Below are positions 1 through 7,742 of a stretch of DNA of 64,000 nucleotides, in pieces. The stretch is taken from NCBI RefSeq assembly GCF_900205925.1, contig NZ_OAOD01000011.1, positions 56,803 through 120,802 of the forward strand. The letters are read 5' to 3'. The notes under the pieces are model-generated. The model saw only the letters and a program-made list of their open reading frames with translations, did no database searches and was not told the origin of the DNA. The position numbers and the translations under genes are program-made. Numbering within the stretch: position 1 is the first letter of the stretch; each line of letters starts with the position of its first letter. Source of the stretch: Clostridium peptidivorans (GTDB taxonomy: Bacteria > Bacillota > Clostridia > Clostridiales > Clostridiaceae).

Positions 1-549
1 TATATTTTCATCATCATTCATTTCATCTGCTTCATTTTGATCAAAATCTTTTTTTATGATTGACCGCGATGATATTAATTTAATCATTGAAGGAAATATA
101 ATAAGTACTGTTGAAAGCCTAATCATTTGTAATAATGCAACCTTTGAAGAGTCCGCACCCAAGTCGCTACTTATAAGAGACATGTCCACTATTCCTCCAG
201 GTGCACAAGCAAAAAGAGATGTAATCAAGTCTAAATCTGTGGTTTTATACATTATTAGTCCTATAAGTATATCTAGGGTGATCATACTTGGCACCATAAT
301 CATGACAGGTTTTATCATTTTTTTTAAGCCAATCACATCTTTTAGTTTGATACCTGCACCAATAAAAGCTCCAGTTGCTATCTGAGTAATAATTTTCACA
401 TCTTGCGGCATAAATGCCTTTCCTGTGATTACATTGAACACTGCAGTTATCACCATAGAGCCTATCATAGTTCCTGCGGGGACATTAAGTTTTAACGCTG
501 TAATTCCTCCAATAAGTCCTACAATTATGGTAATAACTAATTCAAGCAC
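1..549 (-). CDS. AbrB-family membrane protein (3' end beyond window)
   Basis: An open frame of 183 codons runs from a GTG start at 549 (AGGGGG ribosome site about 8 nt upstream) to the window edge. The product is mostly hydrophobic with glycine-rich helices, including VPAGTMIGSMVITAVFNV and FACAPGGIVDMSLISSDLG. That pattern is typical of the AbrB/'ammonia monooxygenase' membrane family (Pfam AbrB, not the Bacillus DNA-binding AbrB). The last visible residues form an acidic tail (DQNEADEMNDDENI), so the true end is probably close. It is divergent from lrgAB. Substrate is unknown; the family is thought to be a transporter or membrane regulator. Plus-strand frames in this stretch are shadows. 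Confidence 0.7.
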   Translation of the reverse strand, partial: MLELVITIIVGLIGGITALKLNVPAGTMIGSMVITAVFNVITGKAFMPQDVKIITQIATGAFIGAGIKLKDVIGLKKMIKPVMIMVPSMITLDILIGLIMYKTTDLDLITSLFACAPGGIVDMSLISSDLGADSSKVALLQMIRLSTVLIIFPSMIKLISSRSIIKKDFDQNEADEMNDDENI

Positions 550-813
550 ATCATATCCCCCTTACTATTCACATGTGGGTAATATTTCCATTATTTTTAT
601 TTATAATATTGTATCATATAAAATATAATATCTCTAATTCTTTTATTTTCTAAATACGCATTATTTAAAATTGCATAGCCAATTTTATTACAATTTTCAC
701 CAACACTAGCTCGTAATTTGATATTTTTTATAAAAATATAGTTTTTTTTGTAGAAAAGTACTAAAATAAAACTTGTGCATTTTATATAAATTATTAAAGA
801 AAGAGGTGTTCTA

Positions 814-1170
814 GTGAAACTTTTAAGACAACTAGCTATTATTCTTATAATAGGCTATTTGGGAGATCTAATACATACTATTTTTCATTTGACAATCCCT
901 GGCAATGTTATAGGTATGTCAATTTTATTTGTATGTCTTTATACTGGCATTATAAAGGTGACTATGATTGATAAAATCACAGATTTTTTATTAGACCATT
1001 TAGCCTTCTTTTTTATACCAGCAGGAGTAGGTATACTTACTTGTCTACCTTTATTAAAAAACAAATGGACAAGTTTTATTGTAATTTGTGTTGTAACTAC
1101 TATACTAATTATAGTTATTACAGGTTGGACTATTCAATTTTATATAAGGAGGACTGAAAAAGATGACTGA
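814..1170 (+). CDS. lrgA: CidA/LrgA-family holin-like protein
   Basis: 118 residues with four predicted membrane helices and the CidA/LrgA pattern (FHLTIPGNVIGMSILFVCL near residues 26-44, then FFFIPAGVGILTCLPLL). A GTG start follows an AAAGAGG site. It overlaps the next gene by 8 nt, the usual lrgAB arrangement. The family was named as anti-holin/holin partners; in Bacillus the orthologous pair (PftAB) forms a pyruvate transport system controlled by LytST. A LytS/LytTR pair beside a CstA transporter lies 40 kb downstream, so a role in pyruvate or other small organic acid handling is plausible but inferred. Confidence 0.88.
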   Translation: MKLLRQLAIILIIGYLGDLIHTIFHLTIPGNVIGMSILFVCLYTGIIKVTMIDKITDFLLDHLAFFFIPAGVGILTCLPLLKNKWTSFIVICVVTTILIIVITGWTIQFYIRRTEKDD

Positions 1171-1852
1171 ACTTCTAAACTCCCCTATGACTGGAGTACT
1201 CATATCAATAATATGCTTTGAGATAGGATTATATATCTACCATAAAACTAAAATTCCATTTTTTAATCCATTATTAATAGCAATTATTTTGGTTATATTT
1301 ATAATTAAACTTTTTAATATTAGCTTAGATTCCTTTAATAATGGAGGTAATCTCATAAGTTTCTTTTTAGGACCTGCAACAATTGTACTTGCAGTACCTT
1401 TATATCATAAACTTGATCTTATTAAAAAATACTTTGCTCCCATACTTTTAGGAATAACAGTTGGATCAATTACAGCTATATTTAGTATATATTATATGTC
1501 TAAAATATTTGGTCTTAGCGATGAACTTACATTTTCCTTAGTACCTAAATCCATAACAACACCTATTGGAATAGAAGTTTCCAAAGTAATAGGAGGAATC
1601 CCTGCTATTACTGTAGCTGCTATTATATTCACAGGTATTATGGGTGCAGTTATATCTCCGTTAGTTTGTAAAGTATTTAAAATTAAAAATAAAATTGCTG
1701 TAGGAATATCCATAGGTACCGCATCTCACGCTATAGGTACTACTAAAGCAATTGAGATGGGAGAAACCGAAGGAGCAATGTCAAGTCTTGCTATTGGAAT
1801 TGCTGGCATTATAACCTCCATTATAGCTCCAATTATAGCTAGTATGTTGTAG
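1163..1852 (+). CDS. lrgB: LrgB-family membrane protein
   Basis: 229 residues of hydrophobic helices with LrgB signatures: NPLLIAIILVI near the N-terminus, LVPKSITTPIGIEVSKVIGG around residues 126-145 and GTASHAIGTTKAIEMGETEG around 185-204. ATG start, translationally coupled to lrgA by overlap. It forms the second half of the LrgAB/PftAB-type membrane complex. Its stop codon is followed after 9 nt by structured repeat A1, and no simple hairpin/U-tract terminator is visible. Confidence 0.9.
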   Translation: MTELLNSPMTGVLISIICFEIGLYIYHKTKIPFFNPLLIAIILVIFIIKLFNISLDSFNNGGNLISFFLGPATIVLAVPLYHKLDLIKKYFAPILLGITVGSITAIFSIYYMSKIFGLSDELTFSLVPKSITTPIGIEVSKVIGGIPAITVAAIIFTGIMGAVISPLVCKVFKIKNKIAVGISIGTASHAIGTTKAIEMGETEGAMSSLAIGIAGIITSIIAPIIASML

Positions 1853-1861
1853 ATAATTGCG

Positions 1862-2100
1862 ACATTTTAGTGTAATGTTGAAACTCTCGTATGGGTTCTG
1901 CATTTAAGAAAGCGGTTCACTGTGCAAAGAAGCTCTAATTATTTCTGAATTTGAATCACATAAATTTTTTCTAAACTCGCTGTCGCTCAGACAGTAGAAA
2001 ATTCCGAGCGGTGCTTTAAATTCAGAAATAAAGAGCTTCTAATGCTTGTTCAATGCTTTCTACGATATAAATCCCATACTGTATTCCCCATTAAAAATGT
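1862..2100 (+). repeat. Structured repeat A, copy 1
   Basis: About 239 bp nested inverted repeat. Outer arms read acattttagtg...tgttgaa and ...ccattaaaaatgt. The middle stem pairs AAGCTCTAATTATTTCTGAA with TTCAGAAATAAAGAGCTT. The apical stem pairs TTTTCTA with TAGAAAA around the loop AACTCGCTGTCGCTCAGACAG. It lies in sense orientation behind lrgB. No coding potential or transposase is seen. Confidence 0.85.
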
Positions 2101-2366
2101 CTTTATTTCAACAATTTAGCACATAAAATTTTTTTGGGCGATAGCCTGATAAGTTACAAGAACTTGCAATAAATAACTGAAATGATTAGAAAAATTTAAT
2201 TTATAAGTTAAGAATCAGGTAGTATGCTGAAAGTTTCTTAATAAAAATTCAACTCAATAATATTGTATGACCTATCGGTCTGCGGCTTACCAGCCTTTTT
2301 ATAAGAATATATTTAAAAGAAGCTTTCGCCAAAGCGAAATTCCTTCCTTAAGTTAGTAAGCATGAG
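2101..2366. repeat. Repeat segment B, copy 1 (spacer between A1 and A2)
   Basis: Non-coding segment that recurs, diverged, at 39079-39265 between another head-to-head A pair. Its left half (TTTTTGGGCGATAGCCTGAT) recurs inverted near 36738. Its right half (CGGTCTGCGGCTTACCAGCC and the small hairpin TTTCGCCAAAGCGAAA) recurs near 35073-35175 and 63740. Confidence 0.65.
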
Positions 2367-2600
2367 TAATATTTTCAATGTTGAACATAAGTATAGAATT
2401 TGCATTGTAGAAAGCATTGAACAAGCAATTAAAAGCTCTTTATTTCTGATTTTAAGGTGCCGTATAGAGCCTTCTACTGTTTGAGCGATAGCGAGTTTAG
2501 AAGGCTTAGGCGCCTTAAAATCAGAAATATTAGAGCTTTTTTGCGAAGAGAAGCTTTCCTAGATGCAAATTCTATACGACCCGTTCAACATTAAAAATGC
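2367..2600 (-). repeat. Structured repeat A, copy 2
   Basis: Same element as A1 on the opposite strand. In minus-strand sense the apical stem is CCTTCTA/TAGAAGG around AACTCGCTATCGCTCAAACAG, with a further outer stem TTTTAAGGCGCC/GGCACCTTAAAA. It is sense relative to the PAP2 gene and overlaps that gene's last codons: the repeat's terminal CATTTTTAA supplies His-Phe-stop. Confidence 0.85.
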
Positions 2601-3292
2601 TTAGCACTTTTTCTATAATATGAGTACCTATGAAAAACTATATTTAGTGCTGACCAAAATGCGCCAGCTGACCATCCTGCCAGTACATCGCTTAAATAAT
2701 GTACCCTTAAATATACTCTGCTTAGTCCTATAGCTATAGCTAGCATTATTAACAAAGTGGAAAAAACCCATCTTATAGGCATACCTTTCAAATGAATTAG
2801 TATAAGGTAAGAAGCTATTATAGCAAGTGTCATAAATATCATAGCATGCCCACTTGGCAAACTATATCCATGTACTTCTATGATTCTTATATCAGGTCTG
2901 TTTCTTTTAAAAAATGCCTTTAAAGCTTCATTTAAAAGCCATACTCCTAAAATATTTAATACTAAAAACAGTGCTTCACTTTTAAGGTTTTTATGAATCA
3001 AAAATAAAGCTCCTAGTATTGTAATTATTATTACGGATGAAGAGTTACCAAGTATGGTTATTATATATACTATTTTATTTAATAAAGGTGTTTCTATAGA
3101 TTTTACAAAATCAATAGCCACTTTATCTATAGCATAATTACCTCCATTTTCAAAATAATCTTCTATTATACTTAAAAATGCAAATAGAGATATAAAGGAT
3201 ACTAAACTCCCCAATACGAGGTATTTCCATCTTTCATCATGTTCCTTATACTTAGAAAATGAGTCTTTAAATCTTATAAAAAAACTTTTCAA
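2591..3292 (-). CDS. PAP2-family phosphatase (membrane)
   Basis: 233 residues from a TTG start behind a strong GGAGGAGG site. It has about six membrane helices and the PAP2 active-site motifs: KAFFKRNRPDIR (C1) near 120, YSLPSGHAM (C2) near 143 and SRVYLRVHYLSDVLAGW (C3) near 192. The family dephosphorylates undecaprenyl pyrophosphate or other lipid phosphates at the membrane. The stop codon and the last two residues lie inside repeat A2, so the native C-terminus may have been replaced by repeat sequence. Confidence 0.88.
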   Translation of the reverse strand: MKSFFIRFKDSFSKYKEHDERWKYLVLGSLVSFISLFAFLSIIEDYFENGGNYAIDKVAIDFVKSIETPLLNKIVYIITILGNSSSVIIITILGALFLIHKNLKSEALFLVLNILGVWLLNEALKAFFKRNRPDIRIIEVHGYSLPSGHAMIFMTLAIIASYLILIHLKGMPIRWVFSTLLIMLAIAIGLSRVYLRVHYLSDVLAGWSAGAFWSALNIVFHRYSYYRKSAKHF

Positions 3293-3333
3293 TTGTTTTC
3301 CTCCTCCGAATTACTCTATAAATATAATATAGA

Positions 3334-3362
3334 AAATGCCATGTTTTTACAACATGGCATTT
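3334..3362 (-). terminator. Intrinsic terminator of the busR-like gene
   Basis: Hairpin AAATGCCATG/CATGGCATTT with a short loop, followed on the minus strand by TTTTCTAT. It lies 45 nt past the stop at 3408. Confidence 0.7.
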
Positions 3363-3407
3363 AAAATTTTTCATTATATAGTTTACAAGAGTTCATGATA
3401 TATTTCA

Positions 3408-4049
3408 TTAAACATCCACTTCTGAATATTCATTGTATATGAATTCATATACCTTATCATATACATTAGTTGTTCCTATAACCACTATAATATCTTCATC
3501 TTCAAATACATAATCAGGTCCTGGAGATACTACTATTTTTCCATTTCTTCTATAAGCTAGCAAAGTAGCACCAGTAGCTTGCCAAAATCTTAATTCATTT
3601 ATTTTCTTATTTAATACTTTACAATCCTCTTTTATTTCAACTTCAATAAGAGTAAACGGAGTTATATTTTTAAATCTATCTACAAAATCCAATACCTTTT
3701 CAAAATTTACTTCTATTTCTTCATCCAATTTTCTTTTTTTATCTATAAGTTCAAATATGTTTTCTTTAACAGTTGATAGATACTCAGTATGCTTATTTTT
3801 TTCTATAAATTTTTCAGCTGCTTGGATTGACATTATTTCTACACCGCTGCCCTTAGTAGATAAAACTACATTCATGTCTTCTAATAATGCTATTGCTCTT
3901 CTTATAGTTTCTGGAGATACATTATACATACTAGCAAGTGTTGATCTTCCGCTTATCTTTTCAGTAGCTTTAAATTCTCCAAGTACTATTTTATTTGCTA
4001 TGTCTAGAGCTATATTCTTATATACCGCTCCGCCATGTGGATTCTTCAT
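3408..4049 (-). CDS. GntR-type regulator with RCK_C (TrkA-C) domain, BusR-like
   Basis: 213 residues. The N-terminal GntR winged helix covers about 8-70 (SGRSTLASMYNVSPETIRRA is the recognition region). A coiled linker covers about 80-125. The C-terminal RCK_C domain covers about 130-208 (FWQATGATLLAYRRNGKIVV, GPDYVFEDEDIIVVIG). This order is that of BusR, the c-di-AMP-dependent repressor of glycine-betaine uptake in streptococci and lactococci. RCK_C domains bind c-di-AMP, so an osmotic or potassium-related role is likely. No osmolyte transporter is adjacent. The start follows GGAGG. Its leader contains tandem C repeats. Confidence 0.8.
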   Translation of the reverse strand: MKNPHGGAVYKNIALDIANKIVLGEFKATEKISGRSTLASMYNVSPETIRRAIALLEDMNVVLSTKGSGVEIMSIQAAEKFIEKNKHTEYLSTVKENIFELIDKKRKLDEEIEVNFEKVLDFVDRFKNITPFTLIEVEIKEDCKVLNKKINELRFWQATGATLLAYRRNGKIVVSPGPDYVFEDEDIIVVIGTTNVYDKVYEFIYNEYSEVDV

Positions 4050-4065
4050 TTATATTCCTCCAATT

Positions 4066-4214
4066 TTCATTTGAGATACTTCTACATGATTTATAAAATC
4101 TCTGTTTTCGTTATAAATCAGTACATCTCAATTTAATGAGATGCTTCTGCATGATTTATAGAAATATCTGATTTTGTTATAAATCAGTACATCTCAGTTT
4201 ACTGAGATGCTTCC
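4066..4214 (-). repeat. Structured repeat C, two tandem 65-bp units plus a partial
   Basis: Units begin (plus strand) at 4085 and 4150, exactly 65 bp apart; a third partial unit is at 4068-4084. In minus-strand sense each has hairpin 1 (GCATCTCAG..CTGAGATG, or CATCTCATT..ATTGAGATG) and hairpin 2 (GATTTATA..TATAAATC). It occupies the gap between the dehydrogenase stop and the busR-like ribosome site, in sense orientation. Confidence 0.8.
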
Positions 4215-4246
4215 TTAAATATAATATATCAAAATCCACCAAATTT

Positions 4247-5368
4247 CTAGTGTTTTTCACATTTTTCAAAGTACTCTATAGTTCCTCTATAAGTTGCTCT
4301 TACAAAATAATCATCACTATTTTCATTAAATTCTTCTCTATTTAGTCTTATAAGCTTTTGAATTATAGGAAATAGTTGAACTCCATAAAGTCTCATACAC
4401 TCTTCAGGCTTTATACCTGGCCATGCATTACAGCTTACAACTGTCCTTCTAATTAAAGCACTTACTTGTTCAGGAATATTTTTGTATATTCCATCATTCT
4501 GGTATATAACTGGTTTATCTAGTGTTCCTGTAGGTATTCCCTCTATAGCTTTTACCTGAATAGGATTTATATCAGTTAAATATGGATCAGCAGTCAAATC
4601 TAGTATAACAGCATGAGGTTTTAAATATCCTATAAGTTCATTATCTACGATATATTTTGAAGGATTATCTCTAGTTGATGCATCAACCAATATGTCTGTA
4701 TCCTTAAGTATTTTTATAAGCTCTTCTCTGTCATTTGTTATACTTCTAGGAAGCATACTTACTATTACTCCCTTAGCATTTAGTTTGTCCATCTTTTTAT
4801 TTAACTCTATATTACCATACTTTCCTGCTGCCTTGGCTGCATAAAGTCCTACCATTCCCATACCTATTATAGATACATTTATACATTCTCTATTTGGAGA
4901 ATAGAAATTTGGCATTATCTTTGCAAGTTCATTAAATGCCATTTCTATACCATTTCCAGAAGTACCATTGTAATTTACTACTATTCTTTCCAAAAAATCA
5001 TTTCTTAACGAGTCCATAGAGATTCCAAATATATTTTTTTCCTTAAGCTTTTTTACTCTTGTATCCCTAGTAGGATAATGAAGCATACTTACTAAGGCTG
5101 AATTATCATTCATAATATCTATTTCACTAAATTCTGGGGACCTTAAAACCACTACTATATCCTTTTTATAACATTCTTCATTACTTACAAATCTTATATT
5201 TGGATTTACTTTTAAATATTCTTCTTCTGCTATTCCCATTTTAGCACCATATCCATCTTCTAAATAAAACACACATTCTTCATTTTTTAACATATTAAAA
5301 ATTTCTGGTAAGAAATCTCTCTTCTCATTTTCCTCTTTATGCATTCTTGGAAATCCTAAAGTTATCAT
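4247..5368 (-). CDS. Alanine dehydrogenase/PNT-family oxidoreductase
   Basis: 373 residues from ATG at 5368 (AAGGGTG site; an in-frame start at 5431 lacks one and would extend over the promoter). The N-terminal AlaDh_PNT-like domain includes LGFPRMHKEENEKRDFLP. A Rossmann fold (VSIIGMGMVGLYAAKAAGKYG, near 180) gives NAD(P) binding. Acid-rich and PTGTLDKPVIYQ segments follow. Relatives include alanine, saccharopine and N5-carboxyethylornithine dehydrogenases; the substrate cannot be read from sequence. Divergence from the kamA operon and shared operator DNA suggest amino-acid metabolism, perhaps of lysine or an opine. Confidence 0.65.
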   Translation of the reverse strand: MITLGFPRMHKEENEKRDFLPEIFNMLKNEECVFYLEDGYGAKMGIAEEEYLKVNPNIRFVSNEECYKKDIVVVLRSPEFSEIDIMNDNSALVSMLHYPTRDTRVKKLKEKNIFGISMDSLRNDFLERIVVNYNGTSGNGIEMAFNELAKIMPNFYSPNRECINVSIIGMGMVGLYAAKAAGKYGNIELNKKMDKLNAKGVIVSMLPRSITNDREELIKILKDTDILVDASTRDNPSKYIVDNELIGYLKPHAVILDLTADPYLTDINPIQVKAIEGIPTGTLDKPVIYQNDGIYKNIPEQVSALIRRTVVSCNAWPGIKPEECMRLYGVQLFPIIQKLIRLNREEFNENSDDYFVRATYRGTIEYFEKCEKH

Positions 5369-5416
5369 ATTTATCACCCTTTTCAAATTTTTTTTAAAAA
5401 CATACGCTGAAAATTT

Positions 5417-5445
5417 TTGACAACCTAACACTTGTATTATATAAT
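5417..5445 (+). promoter_or_regulatory. Consensus sigma-A promoter of the NodB-like/kamA operon
   Basis: TTGACA at 5417-5422, 17-nt spacer, TATAAT at 5440-5445. Both hexamers are perfect. The leader to the start at 5610 would be about 155 nt. The -10 lies in the left arm of the palindrome at 5440-5475. Confidence 0.75.
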
Positions 5446-5475
5446 TAAGTTGTCAATATATACAACTTAATTATA
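5440..5475. promoter_or_regulatory. Palindromic operator between divergent promoters
   Basis: Inverted repeat with perfect 14-bp arms TATAATTAAGTTGT and ACAACTTAATTATA, 8-nt spacer. Extra half-sites flank it (TTGACAACC near 5417, CAAGTTGTAA near 5481). It covers the plus -10 and the minus promoter core, so one regulator could control both directions. The regulator is not identified. Confidence 0.65.
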
Positions 5476-5483
5476 CTTGCCAA
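5455..5483 (-). promoter_or_regulatory. Promoter of the alanine-dehydrogenase-like gene
   Basis: On the minus strand, TTGGCA (5483-5478), 17-nt spacer, TATATT (5460-5455). It overlaps the right arm of the palindrome. Confidence 0.5.
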
Positions 5484-5609
5484 GTTGTAATTTTTCAATA
5501 CATTTATTTACATAGTGTGAAATTTATATTGTTTATAGTCTGAATTTTGTGTAAATTATTGAAAAAGATAGATATTTATAAATCAATAATTAGTTTAGGG
5601 GGTATTTAT

Positions 5610-6401
5610 ATGAGCCACATAAGAAACTTTTTTAAAAAAGATGGATTTGATTTCGCCTTATCCATAGACTCAGAAGGGACAAACTTTGATAAAAACTTAG
5701 AAAATAACGTTAAAAACTTAGAAAGATTACTTAAATTAAATACAGATAATGATATATACACCATTCTTTTTATCACACCTTATTTTGCAGATATGCTGTA
5801 TAAACTTAATTTAGTTCACGTAATAAAAAAATATAAAGTAATTTTTGGTCTTCATATTCATCCAGATAATTTGCCTGAAGAAATAAGTATGCACTGCTCA
5901 TTTTTAAAGAAAGATGAGGAACTTTTAACTTCTTATAATTATGACGAGCAAAAGACTCTAATAAAATTATGTTTAGACTATTTACATTCCAAAGAGATTG
6001 CTCCTATTGAAATATTTAGAGGTGGATATTTCTCCATGGACGATAATACCTCTAAAGCATTAATGGAAGTAACAGATATAAAATACGAATCTCATAATAT
6101 TTATCGTAAGCAGTATAAGGTTACAAAAAACCTTTTAACCCCTATTCCTGTTTATGCATATGATGATGCTGAAGAGCTTAGATTAGAATACTTTAACTTA
6201 GAAAAATTGAGTGAGATTTTAGTTGATGCCATAGAAAATAATAAAAAGGCTTTAGCTATTACCCATAGCTATCTTTTAGATCCTCAAGATTTTCACTATA
6301 AGAGAGATAATATAGCTCCAGATATATATACTCGTTTAAATAATTTACTAAAAATAATAAAAATCTATAGACAAACCATAGAACCAATTGAAAGTTTTTA
6401 A
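5610..6401 (+). CDS. Polysaccharide deacetylase-like (NodB-fold) protein
   Basis: 263 residues from ATG at 5610 behind TTTAGGGGG (an upstream in-frame start at 5547 lies in the leader). It shows NodB-like signatures: LSIDSEGT with the motif-1 Asp near 20, GLHIHPDNL with the metal-binding histidines near 93-95, [12 protein letters not shown] near 145, and a late ITHSYLLD. No signal peptide, so it is probably cytoplasmic, unlike cell-wall deacetylases. It ends 22 nt before kamA in the same operon, suggesting a small-molecule deacylase role linked to lysine metabolism, which is inference. Substrate unknown. Confidence 0.65.
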   Translation: MSHIRNFFKKDGFDFALSIDSEGTNFDKNLENNVKNLERLLKLNTDNDIYTILFITPYFADMLYKLNLVHVIKKYKVIFGLHIHPDNLPEEISMHCSFLKKDEELLTSYNYDEQKTLIKLCLDYLHSKEIAPIEIFRGGYFSMDDNTSKALMEVTDIKYESHNIYRKQYKVTKNLLTPIPVYAYDDAEELRLEYFNLEKLSEILVDAIENNKKALAITHSYLLDPQDFHYKRDNIAPDIYTRLNNLLKIIKIYRQTIEPIESF

Positions 6402-6423
6402 ACTTAATAGGAGGATGGATTAT

Positions 6424-7701
6424 ATGATAAATTATAAAGATATAGAATTATGGAAAGATGTAACAGAAGAGCAGTGGAATGATTGGAAATGGCAAGTAAA
6501 AAATAGAATTACCTCAGTTGAACAGTTAAAAAAGGTTATAAATATTCTTCCCGAAGAAGAAAATGCTATAGATAAGTGTTTAAAAACTTTGAGAATGGGA
6601 ATATCCCCCTATTATGCAACTTTAATAAATCCACAGGATCCTCAAGATCCTGTGAGAAAACAAGCTGTTCCCACTATACATGAATTAAATTTTTCAACAG
6701 CAGATATGAACGATCCTCTCCATGAAGATGCTTCTTCACCAGTACCAGGACTTACTCATGCTTATCCAGACAGAGTACTACTTCTAGTAACTGATATGTG
6801 TTCTATGTATTGTAGACATTGCACAAGAAGAAGATTTGCAGGACATAAGGATGATTCTATGCCTCAAGATAGAATAGATAAAGCTATAGAATATATAAGA
6901 AATACTCCAGTAGTTAGAGATGTTTTACTTTCTGGCGGAGATGCTCTTATGATAAGTGATGAAAAACTTGAATATATATTAAAGAAACTCAGAGAAATTC
7001 CTCATGTAGAAATCATAAGACTTGGTACACGAACTCCTGTGGTTAATCCTATGAGAATCACTGATGATTTGGTTAATATATTAAAAAAATATCATCCTAT
7101 TTGGATTAATACTCACTTCAACCATCCAAATGAAATAACAAAAAATTCAATAGAAGCCTGTGAAAAACTAGCTAATGTTGGAATTCCTCTAGGAAATCAA
7201 ACAGTACTTTTAAGAGGTATAAATGATTGTATTCATATTCAAAAAGACTTAGTTCATAAACTTGTAAAAATGAGGGTTAGACCTTATTATCTTTATCAAT
7301 GCGATTTATCTCAAGGTATAGAACATTTTAGAACTAAAGTTTCTAAAGGAATAGAAATTATCGAAGGATTACGAGGTCATACCTCTGGCTATGCTGTTCC
7401 TACATTTGTAGTAGATGCTCCAGGTGGCGGCGGTAAAATACCTGTAATGCCTCAATACTTAATAAGTCAATCACCAAATAAAATTGTGCTTAGAAATTAT
7501 GAAGGTGTCATAACTACTTATACTGAGCCAAAGCATGCAGAAGACTCTACTTGTCATTGTCCTGTATGCACTACTGACGAAACAAATAATGATACTGGTG
7601 TATCTTCTTTATTCCATGGAAAGAAAATTAATTTAGAACCTAAATCCTTAGATAGAAAAAAGAGAATTACTGAATATAAAAAACATTCCTCTCATATTTA
7701 A
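6424..7701 (+). CDS. kamA: Lysine 2,3-aminomutase
   Basis: 425 residues from ATG at 6424 after AGGAGG; close to the 416 residues of the C. subterminale enzyme. The radical SAM cysteines are in [15 protein letters not shown] (about 128-142). Further matches are [33 protein letters not shown] and the PLP-lysine region near [22 protein letters not shown]-terminal zinc-type cluster CHCPVC is present near 382-387. It converts L-lysine to L-beta-lysine, the first step of clostridial lysine fermentation. The later genes (kamDE, kdd, kce, kal) are not in the window, so here it may feed another use of beta-lysine or a remote pathway. Confidence 0.93.
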   Translation: MINYKDIELWKDVTEEQWNDWKWQVKNRITSVEQLKKVINILPEEENAIDKCLKTLRMGISPYYATLINPQDPQDPVRKQAVPTIHELNFSTADMNDPLHEDASSPVPGLTHAYPDRVLLLVTDMCSMYCRHCTRRRFAGHKDDSMPQDRIDKAIEYIRNTPVVRDVLLSGGDALMISDEKLEYILKKLREIPHVEIIRLGTRTPVVNPMRITDDLVNILKKYHPIWINTHFNHPNEITKNSIEACEKLANVGIPLGNQTVLLRGINDCIHIQKDLVHKLVKMRVRPYYLYQCDLSQGIEHFRTKVSKGIEIIEGLRGHTSGYAVPTFVVDAPGGGGKIPVMPQYLISQSPNKIVLRNYEGVITTYTEPKHAEDSTCHCPVCTTDETNNDTGVSSLFHGKKINLEPKSLDRKKRITEYKKHSSHI

Positions 7702-7709
7702 AATAAAAA

Positions 7710-7735
7710 AAGCCCTATCCTTTGAAGATAGAGCT
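7710..7735. terminator. Bidirectional terminator kamA / chemoreceptor
   Basis: Imperfect stem AAGCCCTATC/GATAGAGCTT with an A-run on the left and TCTTTTATT on the right, between convergent genes. Confidence 0.75.
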
Positions 7736-7742
7736 TCTTTTA

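Noticed and set aside
56..628. Two plus-strand frames at the window start
   Set aside because: Shadows of the minus-strand AbrB-family gene, whose GTG start at 549 and in-frame hydrophobic translation are convincing.
1862..2600. Paired repeats as ends of an insertion sequence
   Set aside because: The 266 bp between them encodes no transposase; the copies also occur singly and in fixed orientation to genes.
3757..4074. Plus-strand 105-codon frame over the busR-like gene
   Set aside because: Antisense shadow without ribosome site; the minus-strand GntR/RCK_C protein is clear.
4066..4214. Tandem 65-bp repeats as a CRISPR array
   Set aside because: The units are contiguous with no variable spacers, and single copies of the same sequence occur elsewhere.
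6424..7701. KamA homolog as glutamate 2,3-aminomutase or EpmB
   Set aside because: Length and block-by-block similarity to clostridial lysine 2,3-aminomutase are much closer; EpmB is shorter.
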